From: Verrucomicrobia bacterium UBA6775
GTDB taxonomy: Bacteria; Verrucomicrobiota; Verrucomicrobiia; Limisphaerales; UBA1096
DNA length: 30,534 nucleotides
Assembly: GCA_002453165.1 (NCBI GenBank)
Contig: DKGH01000188.1
Span: forward strand, 1-30,534
Direction: 5' to 3'
Below are positions 8,621-16,075 of the stretch, one piece after another. Under the pieces are notes generated by a model, which was not told the origin of the DNA, did no database searches, and worked only from the letters and a program-made list of their open reading frames with translations. Made by a program: the position numbers and the translations under genes. The stretch's first letter is position 1; each line of letters starts with the position of its first letter.

Positions 8621-10435
8621 ATGGAATCCGCCAAACACGACGTTCAGCGCAAGACCCTCGAGGAACGCAACCAGATGAGCGAACTCGAGCGACTGCGGCA
8701 CTCCTGCGCGCACCTGCTCGCCACCGCCGTGCTTCGCCTTTGGCCCGATGCCAGGCTCGACATCGGTCCGCCCACTGCGGAGGGATTCTATTACGACTTC
8801 GACCTTGAGCACCGTTTTTCACCCGAGGACTTCGAGACCATCGAGGCCGAGATGAAAAAGGTAACGAAGGAAAACCAGACATTCGAGCGCAGCACAAAAA
8901 CACGCGAGGAGGCCAAGGCCTACTACGCCGAGCGCGGGCAAAATTTCAAGGTCGAGCGCGTCGACGACATCCCCGAGGGCGAGGAGATTTCGTTTTACCA
9001 AAACGGCGAGTTCGTCGATCTGTGCGCCGGCCCGCATGTCATGCGCACCGGCAACATTAAGGCATTCAAGCTGCTGCGAGTCGCCGCCGCCTACTATCGC
9101 GGTAACGAAAAGAACCCGCAACTGCAACGCATCTACGGCACGGCGTTTAAGAATAAGACACAGCTCAACGAGTGGCTCGAGGCTCAGGAGGAGGCGCGCA
9201 AGCGTGACCACCGCAAGATTGGCCGCGAGATGCAGCTTTTCGCGTTTGACGACGATGTCGGTCCCGGGCTGCCACTCTGGCTGCCCAAGGGCACGGTGCT
9301 CATCGAGGAACTGGAAAAACTGGCCAAGGAGACGGAATTTGAGGCCGGCTACGAGCGCGTGCGCACGCCACATCTCGCCCGCGAAAACATGTACAAAACA
9401 TCGGGACACCTCCCCTACTACGCCGAGAGCATGTTTCCGCCAATGGAGGTGAAGGATGATGATCCGGACAAGCCGACCGACCGGATTTATCTCAAGGCGA
9501 TGAACTGCCCGCATCACCACAAGATTTTCTCAGCCGTGCCACGCAGTTACCGCGAACTGCCGTTGCGACTGGCTGAGTACGGAACCTGTTACCGATACGA
9601 GCGCTCCGGCGAATTGATGGGCCTAATGCGCGTGCGCTCGATGCAGATGAACGACGCGCACATTTACTGCACCCCGGAGCAGTTCGCCGACGAATTTCGC
9701 GCCGTCAATGAGATGTACCTGAAGTACTTCAGGATTTTCGGATTCGAGAAATACAGCATGCGCTTCAGCACCCACAGCCCAGATCGGCTTGGCGACAAGT
9801 ATGTCGACGAGGCGGAGTTGTGGACACAAACCGAGAACATGGTGCGCGACGTCCTCGTGGAGTCCGGCGTCGACTTCGAGGAGGTTCCGGACGAGGCGGC
9901 GTTCTACGGACCGAAGATCGACGTGCAGGTCTACAGCATCTCCGGTCGTGAATTTACAATCGCCACCAATCAGGTGGACTTCGCCGTGCCCAAGCGCTTC
10001 GGACTTGAATATAAGACTCGCGAGAACACACCGGAAGTCCCGTTGTGCATCCACCGCGCCCCGCTTGGCACGCACGAGCGGTTTATCGGTTTTTTAATCG
10101 AGCATTACGCCGGAAACTTTCCCCTTTGGCTGGCACCGGATCAAGTACGTCTCCTCCCATTTGGCGACGATCAGATCGAGTACGCCAAGGAAGTTGTCAA
10201 CGAGTTCCGCAAACACGAGGTGCGCGTCAGCCTGGACACGACCTCGGACAAGATTGGTGCCCGCATTCGCCGGGCCGAGACGGAAAAAGTTCACACTATC
10301 CTGCTTGTTGGCCAACGGGAACAGGAAGCCGGCAACTTGGCGGTCCGCGAACACGGCAAAGGCGATCTCGGAGCCAAGCCGAAAACCGAAGTCATTAGTG
10401 ATCTGCTCGAACGAATCAACACACGCCAAGGCTGA
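8621..10435 (+). CDS. thrS: Threonine-tRNA ligase, without TGS domain
   Basis: A 604-residue class II synthetase that charges tRNA-Thr. Visible parts: the editing (tRNA-SAD) domain with H27-x3-H31 (RHSCAHLL) and C135-x3-H139 (CAGPH); the catalytic core with motif 2 (RYERSGELMGLMRVRS) and zinc ligands C296, H347 and the later His in PLGTHERFIG; and the anticodon-binding domain from about 500 (VRLLPFGDDQIEYA). The common N-terminal TGS domain (about 60 residues in the E. coli enzyme) is missing: the protein begins about 25 residues before the editing motif, and the upstream DNA holds the palindrome dimer and then khpB. This is plausibly a lineage form, not a truncation. There are no palindrome copies inside. 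serA follows after 36 bp. Confidence 0.95.
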   Translation: MESAKHDVQRKTLEERNQMSELERLRHSCAHLLATAVLRLWPDARLDIGPPTAEGFYYDFDLEHRFSPEDFETIEAEMKKVTKENQTFERSTKTREEAKAYYAERGQNFKVERVDDIPEGEEISFYQNGEFVDLCAGPHVMRTGNIKAFKLLRVAAAYYRGNEKNPQLQRIYGTAFKNKTQLNEWLEAQEEARKRDHRKIGREMQLFAFDDDVGPGLPLWLPKGTVLIEELEKLAKETEFEAGYERVRTPHLARENMYKTSGHLPYYAESMFPPMEVKDDDPDKPTDRIYLKAMNCPHHHKIFSAVPRSYRELPLRLAEYGTCYRYERSGELMGLMRVRSMQMNDAHIYCTPEQFADEFRAVNEMYLKYFRIFGFEKYSMRFSTHSPDRLGDKYVDEAELWTQTENMVRDVLVESGVDFEEVPDEAAFYGPKIDVQVYSISGREFTIATNQVDFAVPKRFGLEYKTRENTPEVPLCIHRAPLGTHERFIGFLIEHYAGNFPLWLAPDQVRLLPFGDDQIEYAKEVVNEFRKHEVRVSLDTTSDKIGARIRRAETEKVHTILLVGQREQEAGNLAVREHGKGDLGAKPKTEVISDLLERINTRQG

Positions 10436-10439
10436 CCGG

Positions 10440-10453
10440 GCTTGGCCAAACGC
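10440..10453. repeat. Degenerate palindromic repeat between thrS and serA
   Basis: GCTTGGCCAAACGC matches the element except for an A in place of G in the right arm (AAGCG to AAACG). The same change at the same position is seen at 16003-16025 and 26297-26320. Confidence 0.7.
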
Positions 10454-10471
10454 TCAACAATTTCAAACATA

Positions 10472-12061
10472 ATGAAAGTACTTGTCTGCGACCCCATTTC
10501 TCAAACGGGGATAGAACACCTGCAGCAGCAGAACGGACTAGAAACTATCGTCCTCGACCGCTGCCACTCAGAGGAAGAATTGATGCCGATCGTTAAGGAC
10601 GTCTCGGCCATGGCCATCCGTTCCGAGACCAAGGTCACCAAGGCAATCCTCGAGGCAGCGCCGGAGATGCGCATCGTCGGCCGCGCCGGGGTTGGCGTGG
10701 ACAACATCGATATCGAGGCCGCCACGCAAAACGGAGTCATCGTGATGAACACGCCCGGTGGAAACACCACCGCCACCTGCGAGCTAACCTTTTCGATGAT
10801 GATGGCCCTCGCCCGGAACATCCCACAGGCTCACGGCTCAATGGTTGCCGGCGAATGGAATCGGAAGGCATTCAAGGGGGTCGAACTTTACGGGAAGACA
10901 CTCGGCGTCCTCGGAATGGGGCGCATCGGCGGTGAGGTTGCCCGGCGCGCCGTAGCATTTGGCATGCGCGTGATGGCCTACGACCCGTACATCACCCCAT
11001 CGCGAGCCAAGGCGTTGCAGGTCGAATTGGCATCACTTGAGGATATTTACACTGCGGCGGACTTCATCACCGTGCATATGCCGATGACCGACGAAACCCG
11101 CGGCATGCTCAACAAGGACACCTTCGCCATCATGAAGCCCAGCGTGCGCCTACTTAACTGCGCCCGCGGTGGCATCATCAACGAAACCGACCTCTGCGAG
11201 GCGTTAACGGCGGGTAAAATCGCCGGCGCGGCACTTGATGTTTACGAGAGCGAACCGCTTTCCAATGACTCACCCCTGCGCGATTGCCCGAACCTGATTT
11301 TAACCCCACACCTCGGCGCTAGCACCGTGGAGGCACAGGACAATGTCGGCCTCGAGGTTGCCCAAGGGATTTCAGACTACCTGCTGCACGGCAGCCTGAT
11401 GAATTCCATCAACATGCCCAGCCTCGATGCCCAGACCTCGGCCAAGGTACAGCCCTACCTGCGCCTCGGCGAAAAAATGGGTGTGCTGTTGGCCAAGCTT
11501 GGGCAGGTCGGTACCGAGCGACTCGCGATCACCTACGGCGGTCTGGCCACCGAGTTGCCCGGCGACCCGATCGCCCGATCGATAATCAAGGGCTTCCTCG
11601 GCGCGGCCGAGGGCGAAGAGGTCAACCTCGTTAACGTCCGTTCGATGGCCAAGGAACGCGGATTGGTAGTTGAGGAAATCAAGTCCACCGAACAGGTGGA
11701 CTTCCGTGAGTGGCTCCACATTCGTGCCTGGGCCGGTGAAGAAAAAGTCTCTGTCGCCGGTTCATTTTTCGGCCTCGCCCAACACCCGCGCATCGTCCGC
11801 CTCAACAGCCAACCGGTAGAGATTATTCCGGACGGCATCCTGTTCATGATGACAAACAAGGATCGCCCCGGCATCGTCGGCCACCTCGGAACGGTCCTTG
11901 GCAATCACGGCGTCAACATCGCCAACATGAGCCTCGGCCGAGACCGCGAGGGAGGCCAAGCGCTAACCGCGCTGAATATCGACAGCATCCCCCCCGCTGA
12001 GTGCCTGGCCGAGCTTGAGGCCGACCCGGACATCGGCACCATCCGCATCGTACAGTTTTAA
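10472..12061 (+). CDS. serA: D-3-phosphoglycerate dehydrogenase
   Basis: A 529-residue enzyme catalysing the first step of serine synthesis, 3-phosphoglycerate to 3-phosphohydroxypyruvate with NAD. The start at 10472 (MKVLVCDPIS) is the family start; an in-frame upstream ATG at 10442 adds residues encoded by the degenerate repeat. It shows the NAD-binding G148-x-G150-x2-G153, catalytic R232 (NCARGG), E261 (ESEP) and H280 (TPHLGAST), an intervening ASB-like domain (about 320-450), and a C-terminal ACT domain (about 455-529; DRPGIVGHLGTVLGNHGVNI), so serine feedback through ACT is likely. This is the long type typical of many non-enteric bacteria. It is convergent with the LON-domain gene across a 27-bp gap. 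Confidence 0.96.
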   Translation: MKVLVCDPISQTGIEHLQQQNGLETIVLDRCHSEEELMPIVKDVSAMAIRSETKVTKAILEAAPEMRIVGRAGVGVDNIDIEAATQNGVIVMNTPGGNTTATCELTFSMMMALARNIPQAHGSMVAGEWNRKAFKGVELYGKTLGVLGMGRIGGEVARRAVAFGMRVMAYDPYITPSRAKALQVELASLEDIYTAADFITVHMPMTDETRGMLNKDTFAIMKPSVRLLNCARGGIINETDLCEALTAGKIAGAALDVYESEPLSNDSPLRDCPNLILTPHLGASTVEAQDNVGLEVAQGISDYLLHGSLMNSINMPSLDAQTSAKVQPYLRLGEKMGVLLAKLGQVGTERLAITYGGLATELPGDPIARSIIKGFLGAAEGEEVNLVNVRSMAKERGLVVEEIKSTEQVDFREWLHIRAWAGEEKVSVAGSFFGLAQHPRIVRLNSQPVEIIPDGILFMMTNKDRPGIVGHLGTVLGNHGVNIANMSLGRDREGGQALTALNIDSIPPAECLAELEADPDIGTIRIVQF

Positions 12062-12063
12062 TC

Positions 12064-12088
12064 CGCTTGGCCAAGCGCTTGGCCAAGC
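12064..12088. repeat. Tandem palindromic repeat dimer filling a convergent gene junction
   Basis: Two copies at 12-bp period (CGCTTGGCCAAGCG at 12064-12077, then CGCTTGGCCAAGC to 12088) fill nearly the whole 27-bp gap between the serA stop (12061) and the stop of the opposite-strand LON-domain gene (12089). It is a hairpin in RNA from either strand; there is no T tract. Confidence 0.95.
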
Positions 12089-12769
12089 TCAACTATTCAA
12101 ATCAATCTCGGCCGCCAGAAATGCGGCGGCTCGGTTCAATCGTGTTGGCACATCAATGGATGACAACACGATCTGCCGTTCGAAAGGGTTCCGCAAAAAC
12201 GTAGCAGCGGTGTAGTCGGCCAAACCCGACGCGTTATCGATCAGCTTCATCATATCAGCGCCAACTTCCGACATAGTATCAGCCATGCCCTTATCCGACA
12301 GGGCCTGCTTTTGGTTGAACAACGCAGAGGGAATCATCCTCGGCGACAGCCCTTCGGTCCCAAGTTCCAGCCGTTTTTCAATTAGATCCATCAACCGGTC
12401 GCGCAGCGATTCGATCTCGGGCGAGTCTTCCCCGGACGACTCCATCACCCGGACTCTCTCCAAACGATAGGGCCGATACTTCTCCGCCCCGAGACATTCC
12501 ACGCGTGCCACACCCATCAACAACAGATTTGAAGTACCGTCCTTCGCATCAATACACACCCGCACCATCCCCACACCGACGATGGGCATCGGGGATTCCT
12601 TCCCGGCAACGGACTGCCTTAAAGCCACACCAAACATGCGATGTGAGCCCAGAACATCCGATAGCATCCGGCGGTATCTAGGCTCGAAAATATGAAGCGG
12701 AAGCAACGCGTCAGGGAAAAGAGTCGCATTCGGAAGGATCATTAGGGGAATGACATCCGGAATGTGCAT
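12089..12769 (-). CDS. LON substrate-binding (LON-N/PUA-like) domain protein
   Basis: A 226-residue protein consisting of a LON-N domain: PLMILPNATLFPDALLPLHIFEPRYRRML near the start, then a mixed alpha/beta body and a helical C-terminal part with ASGLADYTAATFLRNPFERQ. There is no AAA+ ATPase or protease domain, so this is a stand-alone LON-domain protein, not Lon protease. Such proteins are widespread and of unclear role; a link to protein quality control is inference. The start at 12769 (MHIPDVIPLM) matches the family; the frame runs to 12850 but would overlap the divergent promoter region. The last codon touches the dimeric palindrome shared with serA. Confidence 0.88.
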   Translation of the reverse strand: MHIPDVIPLMILPNATLFPDALLPLHIFEPRYRRMLSDVLGSHRMFGVALRQSVAGKESPMPIVGVGMVRVCIDAKDGTSNLLLMGVARVECLGAEKYRPYRLERVRVMESSGEDSPEIESLRDRLMDLIEKRLELGTEGLSPRMIPSALFNQKQALSDKGMADTMSEVGADMMKLIDNASGLADYTAATFLRNPFERQIVLSSIDVPTRLNRAAAFLAAEIDLNS

Positions 12770-12862
12770 TGAAAAAAAACTAGCCGAATGGCGTATTTTC
12801 ACAAGTAAATCATAAAATTTGGGGTTGCCATGTCGGGCAGAGCGACCCACTATAGCCCAACT

Positions 12863-13669
12863 ATGAAAGGCGGTGGATTACTCATTTTAGCGGTCGTGGC
12901 GCTCATCGGTGGAGCGGTCTCAGTGGTTTTTCTTTCCAAAGCGAAGACTCAAGTCAAGGAACACGAGGCGACTATCGAGACTCAAAAAGGCAAAATCGAC
13001 ACCCTGACTCAGAAGAACATTACACTGACTCAGGAGAAAGCCGACTTAACAACGAATCTCACTCAGGCCCGGGATACGATCACCCAAACTGAAAATCGCC
13101 TGTTGAAACTGAAGGATGATTTCGACGTACAAAAAGCCGAGCATGATGCGTTTCTCGAGAAAACAGCAGAGGAGTTGGCTGCCAAGGACGAGACGATCAA
13201 GGCTCTCAATGACGACCTGGCCGCTGCCAAAAACAAGCACCGGGATTACGACACGCAGATCAGCGATTTGAATACCCAGATCGTCACCAAGGATCAGAAA
13301 ATCGACGCGATCCAACGGCGCCTTGAGGCCAGTGATGCCGACCGCGAGTTTCTCCTCAAGCAACGTGACAAGCTCATCGCCGAGAAGGCCGAACTCGAGA
13401 AACAGTTTCAGGACATCGCCGTACTTCGCGAAAAGGTTTTGAAACTTCAGGGCGAACTCATGGCCTCAAGGAAACTTGAGTGGATTCGTCGCGGACTCTA
13501 CGGCGGCGCCCGTCAAAAAGGCGGCTCCAAGCTCATGAGCATGAGCCGCAGGAAGCCGAAGGAAGTGCCAACGACCAACGCCGACTTGAACGTCGAAATC
13601 CGACGCGACGGCACGGTCAAGATCGCCCCGACCTCCACCAACACTCCCCCCGATGGTGTGACTCCATGA
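12863..13669 (+). CDS. Membrane-anchored coiled-coil protein of unknown function
   Basis: A 268-residue protein with one N-terminal transmembrane segment (about 5-25; LLILAVVALIGGAVSVVFLS), a long coiled coil (about 30-205) rich in K, E, D, Q and T with heptad-like T-Q-x-x-x-x-L spacing, and a basic then low-complexity tail. I do not recognise a family beyond the coiled coil. The start at 12863 is chosen because the anchor follows directly; 12830 is an upstream in-frame alternative. The stop overlaps the moaA start (ATGA), indicating translational coupling, although no functional link to molybdopterin synthesis is evident. It is divergent from the LON-domain gene across 93 bp that hold no clear promoter. 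Confidence 0.8.
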   Translation: MKGGGLLILAVVALIGGAVSVVFLSKAKTQVKEHEATIETQKGKIDTLTQKNITLTQEKADLTTNLTQARDTITQTENRLLKLKDDFDVQKAEHDAFLEKTAEELAAKDETIKALNDDLAAAKNKHRDYDTQISDLNTQIVTKDQKIDAIQRRLEASDADREFLLKQRDKLIAEKAELEKQFQDIAVLREKVLKLQGELMASRKLEWIRRGLYGGARQKGGSKLMSMSRRKPKEVPTTNADLNVEIRRDGTVKIAPTSTNTPPDGVTP

Positions 13670-14733
13670 CGCCGTCCGAGGTACTTCAGGACACTCACAA
13701 ACGAATCATCCGGGACTTGCGGGTCAGCATCACTGACCGCTGCAATTTCCGTTGTGTCTATTGCCTTCCCGAAACTGAGGAAGCAGCCAACTTTTATCGT
13801 CACCAGCGGCCTGACGAACATCCATCGAAACAGGAAACAAAGCTCTGTTACACGTGGAAACCTCGCGCGCAAATTCTGACGTATGAAGAAATCACCCGTA
13901 TGATTCGGGTTGCCTCCTCGCTTGGCCTCAACAAAGTTCGGATCACTGGCGGCGAACCGTTGCTCCGCAGGAACGTGGAATCGCTGATTGAATCCATCGT
14001 AGCGCTTGGTACCATTGATGACCTTTCCCTGACGAGCAACGGCACCCATTTCCCGCGCTTGGCCAAGCGCTTGAAAGAGGCCGGCCTCTCTCGCATCACT
14101 CTCAGCCTCGATTCACTTGACCGCGAAAACTTCAGAAAAATCACCGGCCGCAATGGGCTCGACGATGTGCTCGAATCCATCCGCTTGGCCAAGGCGCTTG
14201 GCCTGACTCCTGTCAAAGTCAACGCCGTCATCATTCGCGGCCTGAACGACCACGAGATTGGGGCACTGGCCCATTTCGCCGTGCAGGAAAATATCGTGAT
14301 GCGGATGATCGAGTTCATGCCGTTGGACTCCGGCCGAGCGTGGCAGCGCGAACACGTTGTGCCCGGCAGCGAAATTCTGGAACGAGTTCAGGCCGAAATC
14401 CCCGTCGCTCCCCTGCCCGCTCAACACGCTGCAGAGACGGCATCCCGTTGGTCTCTCGGCGATGGCCAGGCGGAGCTTGGGATCATCGCCCCGGTGACCC
14501 AGCCATTCTGCGGCCAGTGCAACCGCATCCGCCTGACTGCTGATGGCCACATTCGCACCTGCCTGTTTAGTGTCCATGAACACGACCTGAAACCGTTACT
14601 TCGCAATGACTCCAGCGACGATAAACTTGCCGCTGAATTGCAGCGGATCGTCTGGAATAAGGAGCCTGGACATCAAATAGGACAGTCCGGATTTGTCCAA
14701 CCGGAACGCTCCATGAGCGGTATTGGTGGCTGA
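13666..14733 (+). CDS. moaA: GTP 3',8-cyclase MoaA
   Basis: A 355-residue radical SAM enzyme that starts molybdenum cofactor synthesis by cyclising GTP. It shows the radical SAM cluster C26-x3-C30-x2-C33 (DRCNFRCVYC), GGEP at 95-98, the C-terminal second cluster C282-x2-C285-x13-C299 (FCGQCNRIRL...IRTC), and the functional GG C-terminus. Compared with E. coli MoaA, the loop after the first cluster is about 20 residues longer (about 36-70) and carries an extra cysteine (C61). Two palindrome copies lie inside: 14056-14069 read R-L-A-K-R-L, and 14182-14193 read R-L-A-K-A-L, both on helices. No other moa or mob gene is in the window. The ATG overlaps the stop of the coiled-coil gene. Confidence 0.95.
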   Translation: MTPSEVLQDTHKRIIRDLRVSITDRCNFRCVYCLPETEEAANFYRHQRPDEHPSKQETKLCYTWKPRAQILTYEEITRMIRVASSLGLNKVRITGGEPLLRRNVESLIESIVALGTIDDLSLTSNGTHFPRLAKRLKEAGLSRITLSLDSLDRENFRKITGRNGLDDVLESIRLAKALGLTPVKVNAVIIRGLNDHEIGALAHFAVQENIVMRMIEFMPLDSGRAWQREHVVPGSEILERVQAEIPVAPLPAQHAAETASRWSLGDGQAELGIIAPVTQPFCGQCNRIRLTADGHIRTCLFSVHEHDLKPLLRNDSSDDKLAAELQRIVWNKEPGHQIGQSGFVQPERSMSGIGG

Positions 14734-14779
14734 AAAAGAGTGACGTTTCGCTGGAGAACCCCTAACAATTCCCCATCCC

Positions 14780-15997
14780 ATGGATCTGACCACGAATTAT
14801 CTGCGCTCAATCAACACGATCGAAAACATCGACATCGCGATCCTTGTCAACAACATCATTCTCGATGCGGTCGGACAGCAGTCGAGCGACATCCACATTG
14901 AGCCGTGGGAGAACACCATTGCCGTCCGCATCCGTGTTTCCGGCATCCTGCAGGAACTGACGCACCTGCCGCTCGAGTTGCTTGACCGGATCACCGGGCG
15001 AATCAAGGTCATGTCCGACCTTGTAACCTACGAGTCTGAATTGCCGCAGGAAGGCCGCGCGCCAGCCAGCCCCGACTTCGGCAACGTTGAATTGCGCGTC
15101 TCCGTTTTCCCAACTGTTCGCGGCGAAAAGGTGGTGGTTCGATTGTTCGATCCGCGAAACCGGAGTTTTGACCTGAAGACGCTCGGGTTCGAATCGGATA
15201 CACTCAAGCAATTCATGAAACTGATTCGCAGACCAAGCGGATTGATACTATTGAACGGCCCCACCGGCTCCGGTAAAACCACCGCCATTTACTCCGCGCT
15301 CTGTCACCTCGTTGAAACCCACGGCCCCACCGTCAGCATCAGCACCGTGGAAGATCCGGTGGAATTCAACCTGCCAATGATCAGCCAATCGCAGATCAGC
15401 AACTCACGTGGGTTCACCTACCCGAAGGCGCTGCGGTCGTTGATGCGGCAGGATCCCGAGGCCATCATGATCGGTGAGATTCGTGATCCAGAGACCGCCT
15501 CCATCGCGGTGCAGGCCGGGCTGACCGGGCACATGGTCATTAGCACCATCCACAGCGACAGCACGGCCGGCGTCTACGCCCGGTTGATTAACATGAACAT
15601 CGAGCCGTTTTTGTTGGCATCCAGTATCGCCGGGGTGCTTGGCCTGCGACTGCTCCGGACCATCTGCGAGCATTGCAAATTAGAGACTCAGCCCAACGCC
15701 GAGCAACTTGGCCTGCTGCCTGAAGAATTTGTACAGTCGACCACATTTTACACCGGACAGGGATGCGACCACTGCGCCGACACCGGCTATCACGGACGCG
15801 TGGCGGTGACGGAGTTGCTCATGTCCGACGAGGTGACCCGGGAAGGCGTCATCCAAAAAATGCGGACCCGCAAGCTCCGCGACTTGGCCATTGATCAGGG
15901 CATGACCACACTCTGGCAAAATGCCCTGGCCAAGGTGCAGCGAGGCGAGACCAGCATGGATGAAGTCATTCGTATCGTCGCTGTTGACCAGCTTTAA
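14780..15997 (+). CDS. GspE/PilB-type secretion or pilus ATPase, short form
   Basis: A 405-residue hexameric-type ATPase that would power type II secretion or type IV pilus assembly. It shows Walker A G160PTGSGKTT, an Asp box around S188TVEDPVEF, Walker B-like I229MIGEIRD, a His box with H251 and H258 (GHMVISTIHSDS), and the four-cysteine zinc site C296-x2-C299...C329-x2-C332, which favours the GspE/PilB class over PilT. The N-terminal N1/MshEN region of typical 500-600-residue GspE/PilB is missing: the protein starts at the N2 domain (SSDIHIEPWENTIAVRIR). The usual R-x-D-G near residue 53 is R-V-S-G. No other secretion or pilus gene is nearby. It is 46 bp after moaA and convergent with the RNase gene. 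Confidence 0.9.
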   Translation: MDLTTNYLRSINTIENIDIAILVNNIILDAVGQQSSDIHIEPWENTIAVRIRVSGILQELTHLPLELLDRITGRIKVMSDLVTYESELPQEGRAPASPDFGNVELRVSVFPTVRGEKVVVRLFDPRNRSFDLKTLGFESDTLKQFMKLIRRPSGLILLNGPTGSGKTTAIYSALCHLVETHGPTVSISTVEDPVEFNLPMISQSQISNSRGFTYPKALRSLMRQDPEAIMIGEIRDPETASIAVQAGLTGHMVISTIHSDSTAGVYARLINMNIEPFLLASSIAGVLGLRLLRTICEHCKLETQPNAEQLGLLPEEFVQSTTFYTGQGCDHCADTGYHGRVAVTELLMSDEVTREGVIQKMRTRKLRDLAIDQGMTTLWQNALAKVQRGETSMDEVIRIVAVDQL

Positions 15998-16002
15998 TTA
16001 GC

Positions 16003-16025
16003 CGCTTGACCAAACGCTTGGCCAG
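16003..16025. repeat. Degenerate tandem palindromic repeat at a convergent junction
   Basis: CGCTTGACCAAACGCTTGGCCAG is a decayed dimer of the 12-bp-period element. It lies right after the stop of the GspE-type gene (15997), in the junction with the opposite-strand RNase E/G gene. G-to-A changes are visible in the first unit. Confidence 0.75.
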
Positions 16026-16033
16026 ACACAAAA

Positions 16034-16063
16034 AAATGCGCCCTCCGATTGAAGGGCGCATTT
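16034..16063 (-). terminator. Rho-independent terminator for the mre-rod-RNase operon
   Basis: An 11-bp perfect stem (AAATGCGCCCT / AGGGCGCATTT) with an 8-nt loop, followed on the minus strand by a run of seven T. It lies 13 bp downstream of the RNase E/G stop (16076). From the plus strand only a short T run follows, so it may also work weakly for the GspE-type gene. Confidence 0.92.
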
Positions 16064-16075
16064 GGGCAAAACTAC

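Noticed and set aside
7950..8903. 317-codon minus-strand open frame
   Set aside because: It crosses the ends of yidC and thrS and covers khpB on the opposite strand; its composition is a shadow and no family is recognisable.
12064..12088. Classical Rho-independent terminator
   Set aside because: The hairpin potential is high but no T tract follows on either strand, so it is reported as a repeat, not as a terminator.
12089..12769. Lon protease
   Set aside because: Only the N-terminal LON substrate-binding domain is present; there are no ATPase or Ser-Lys protease motifs and the protein is just 226 residues.
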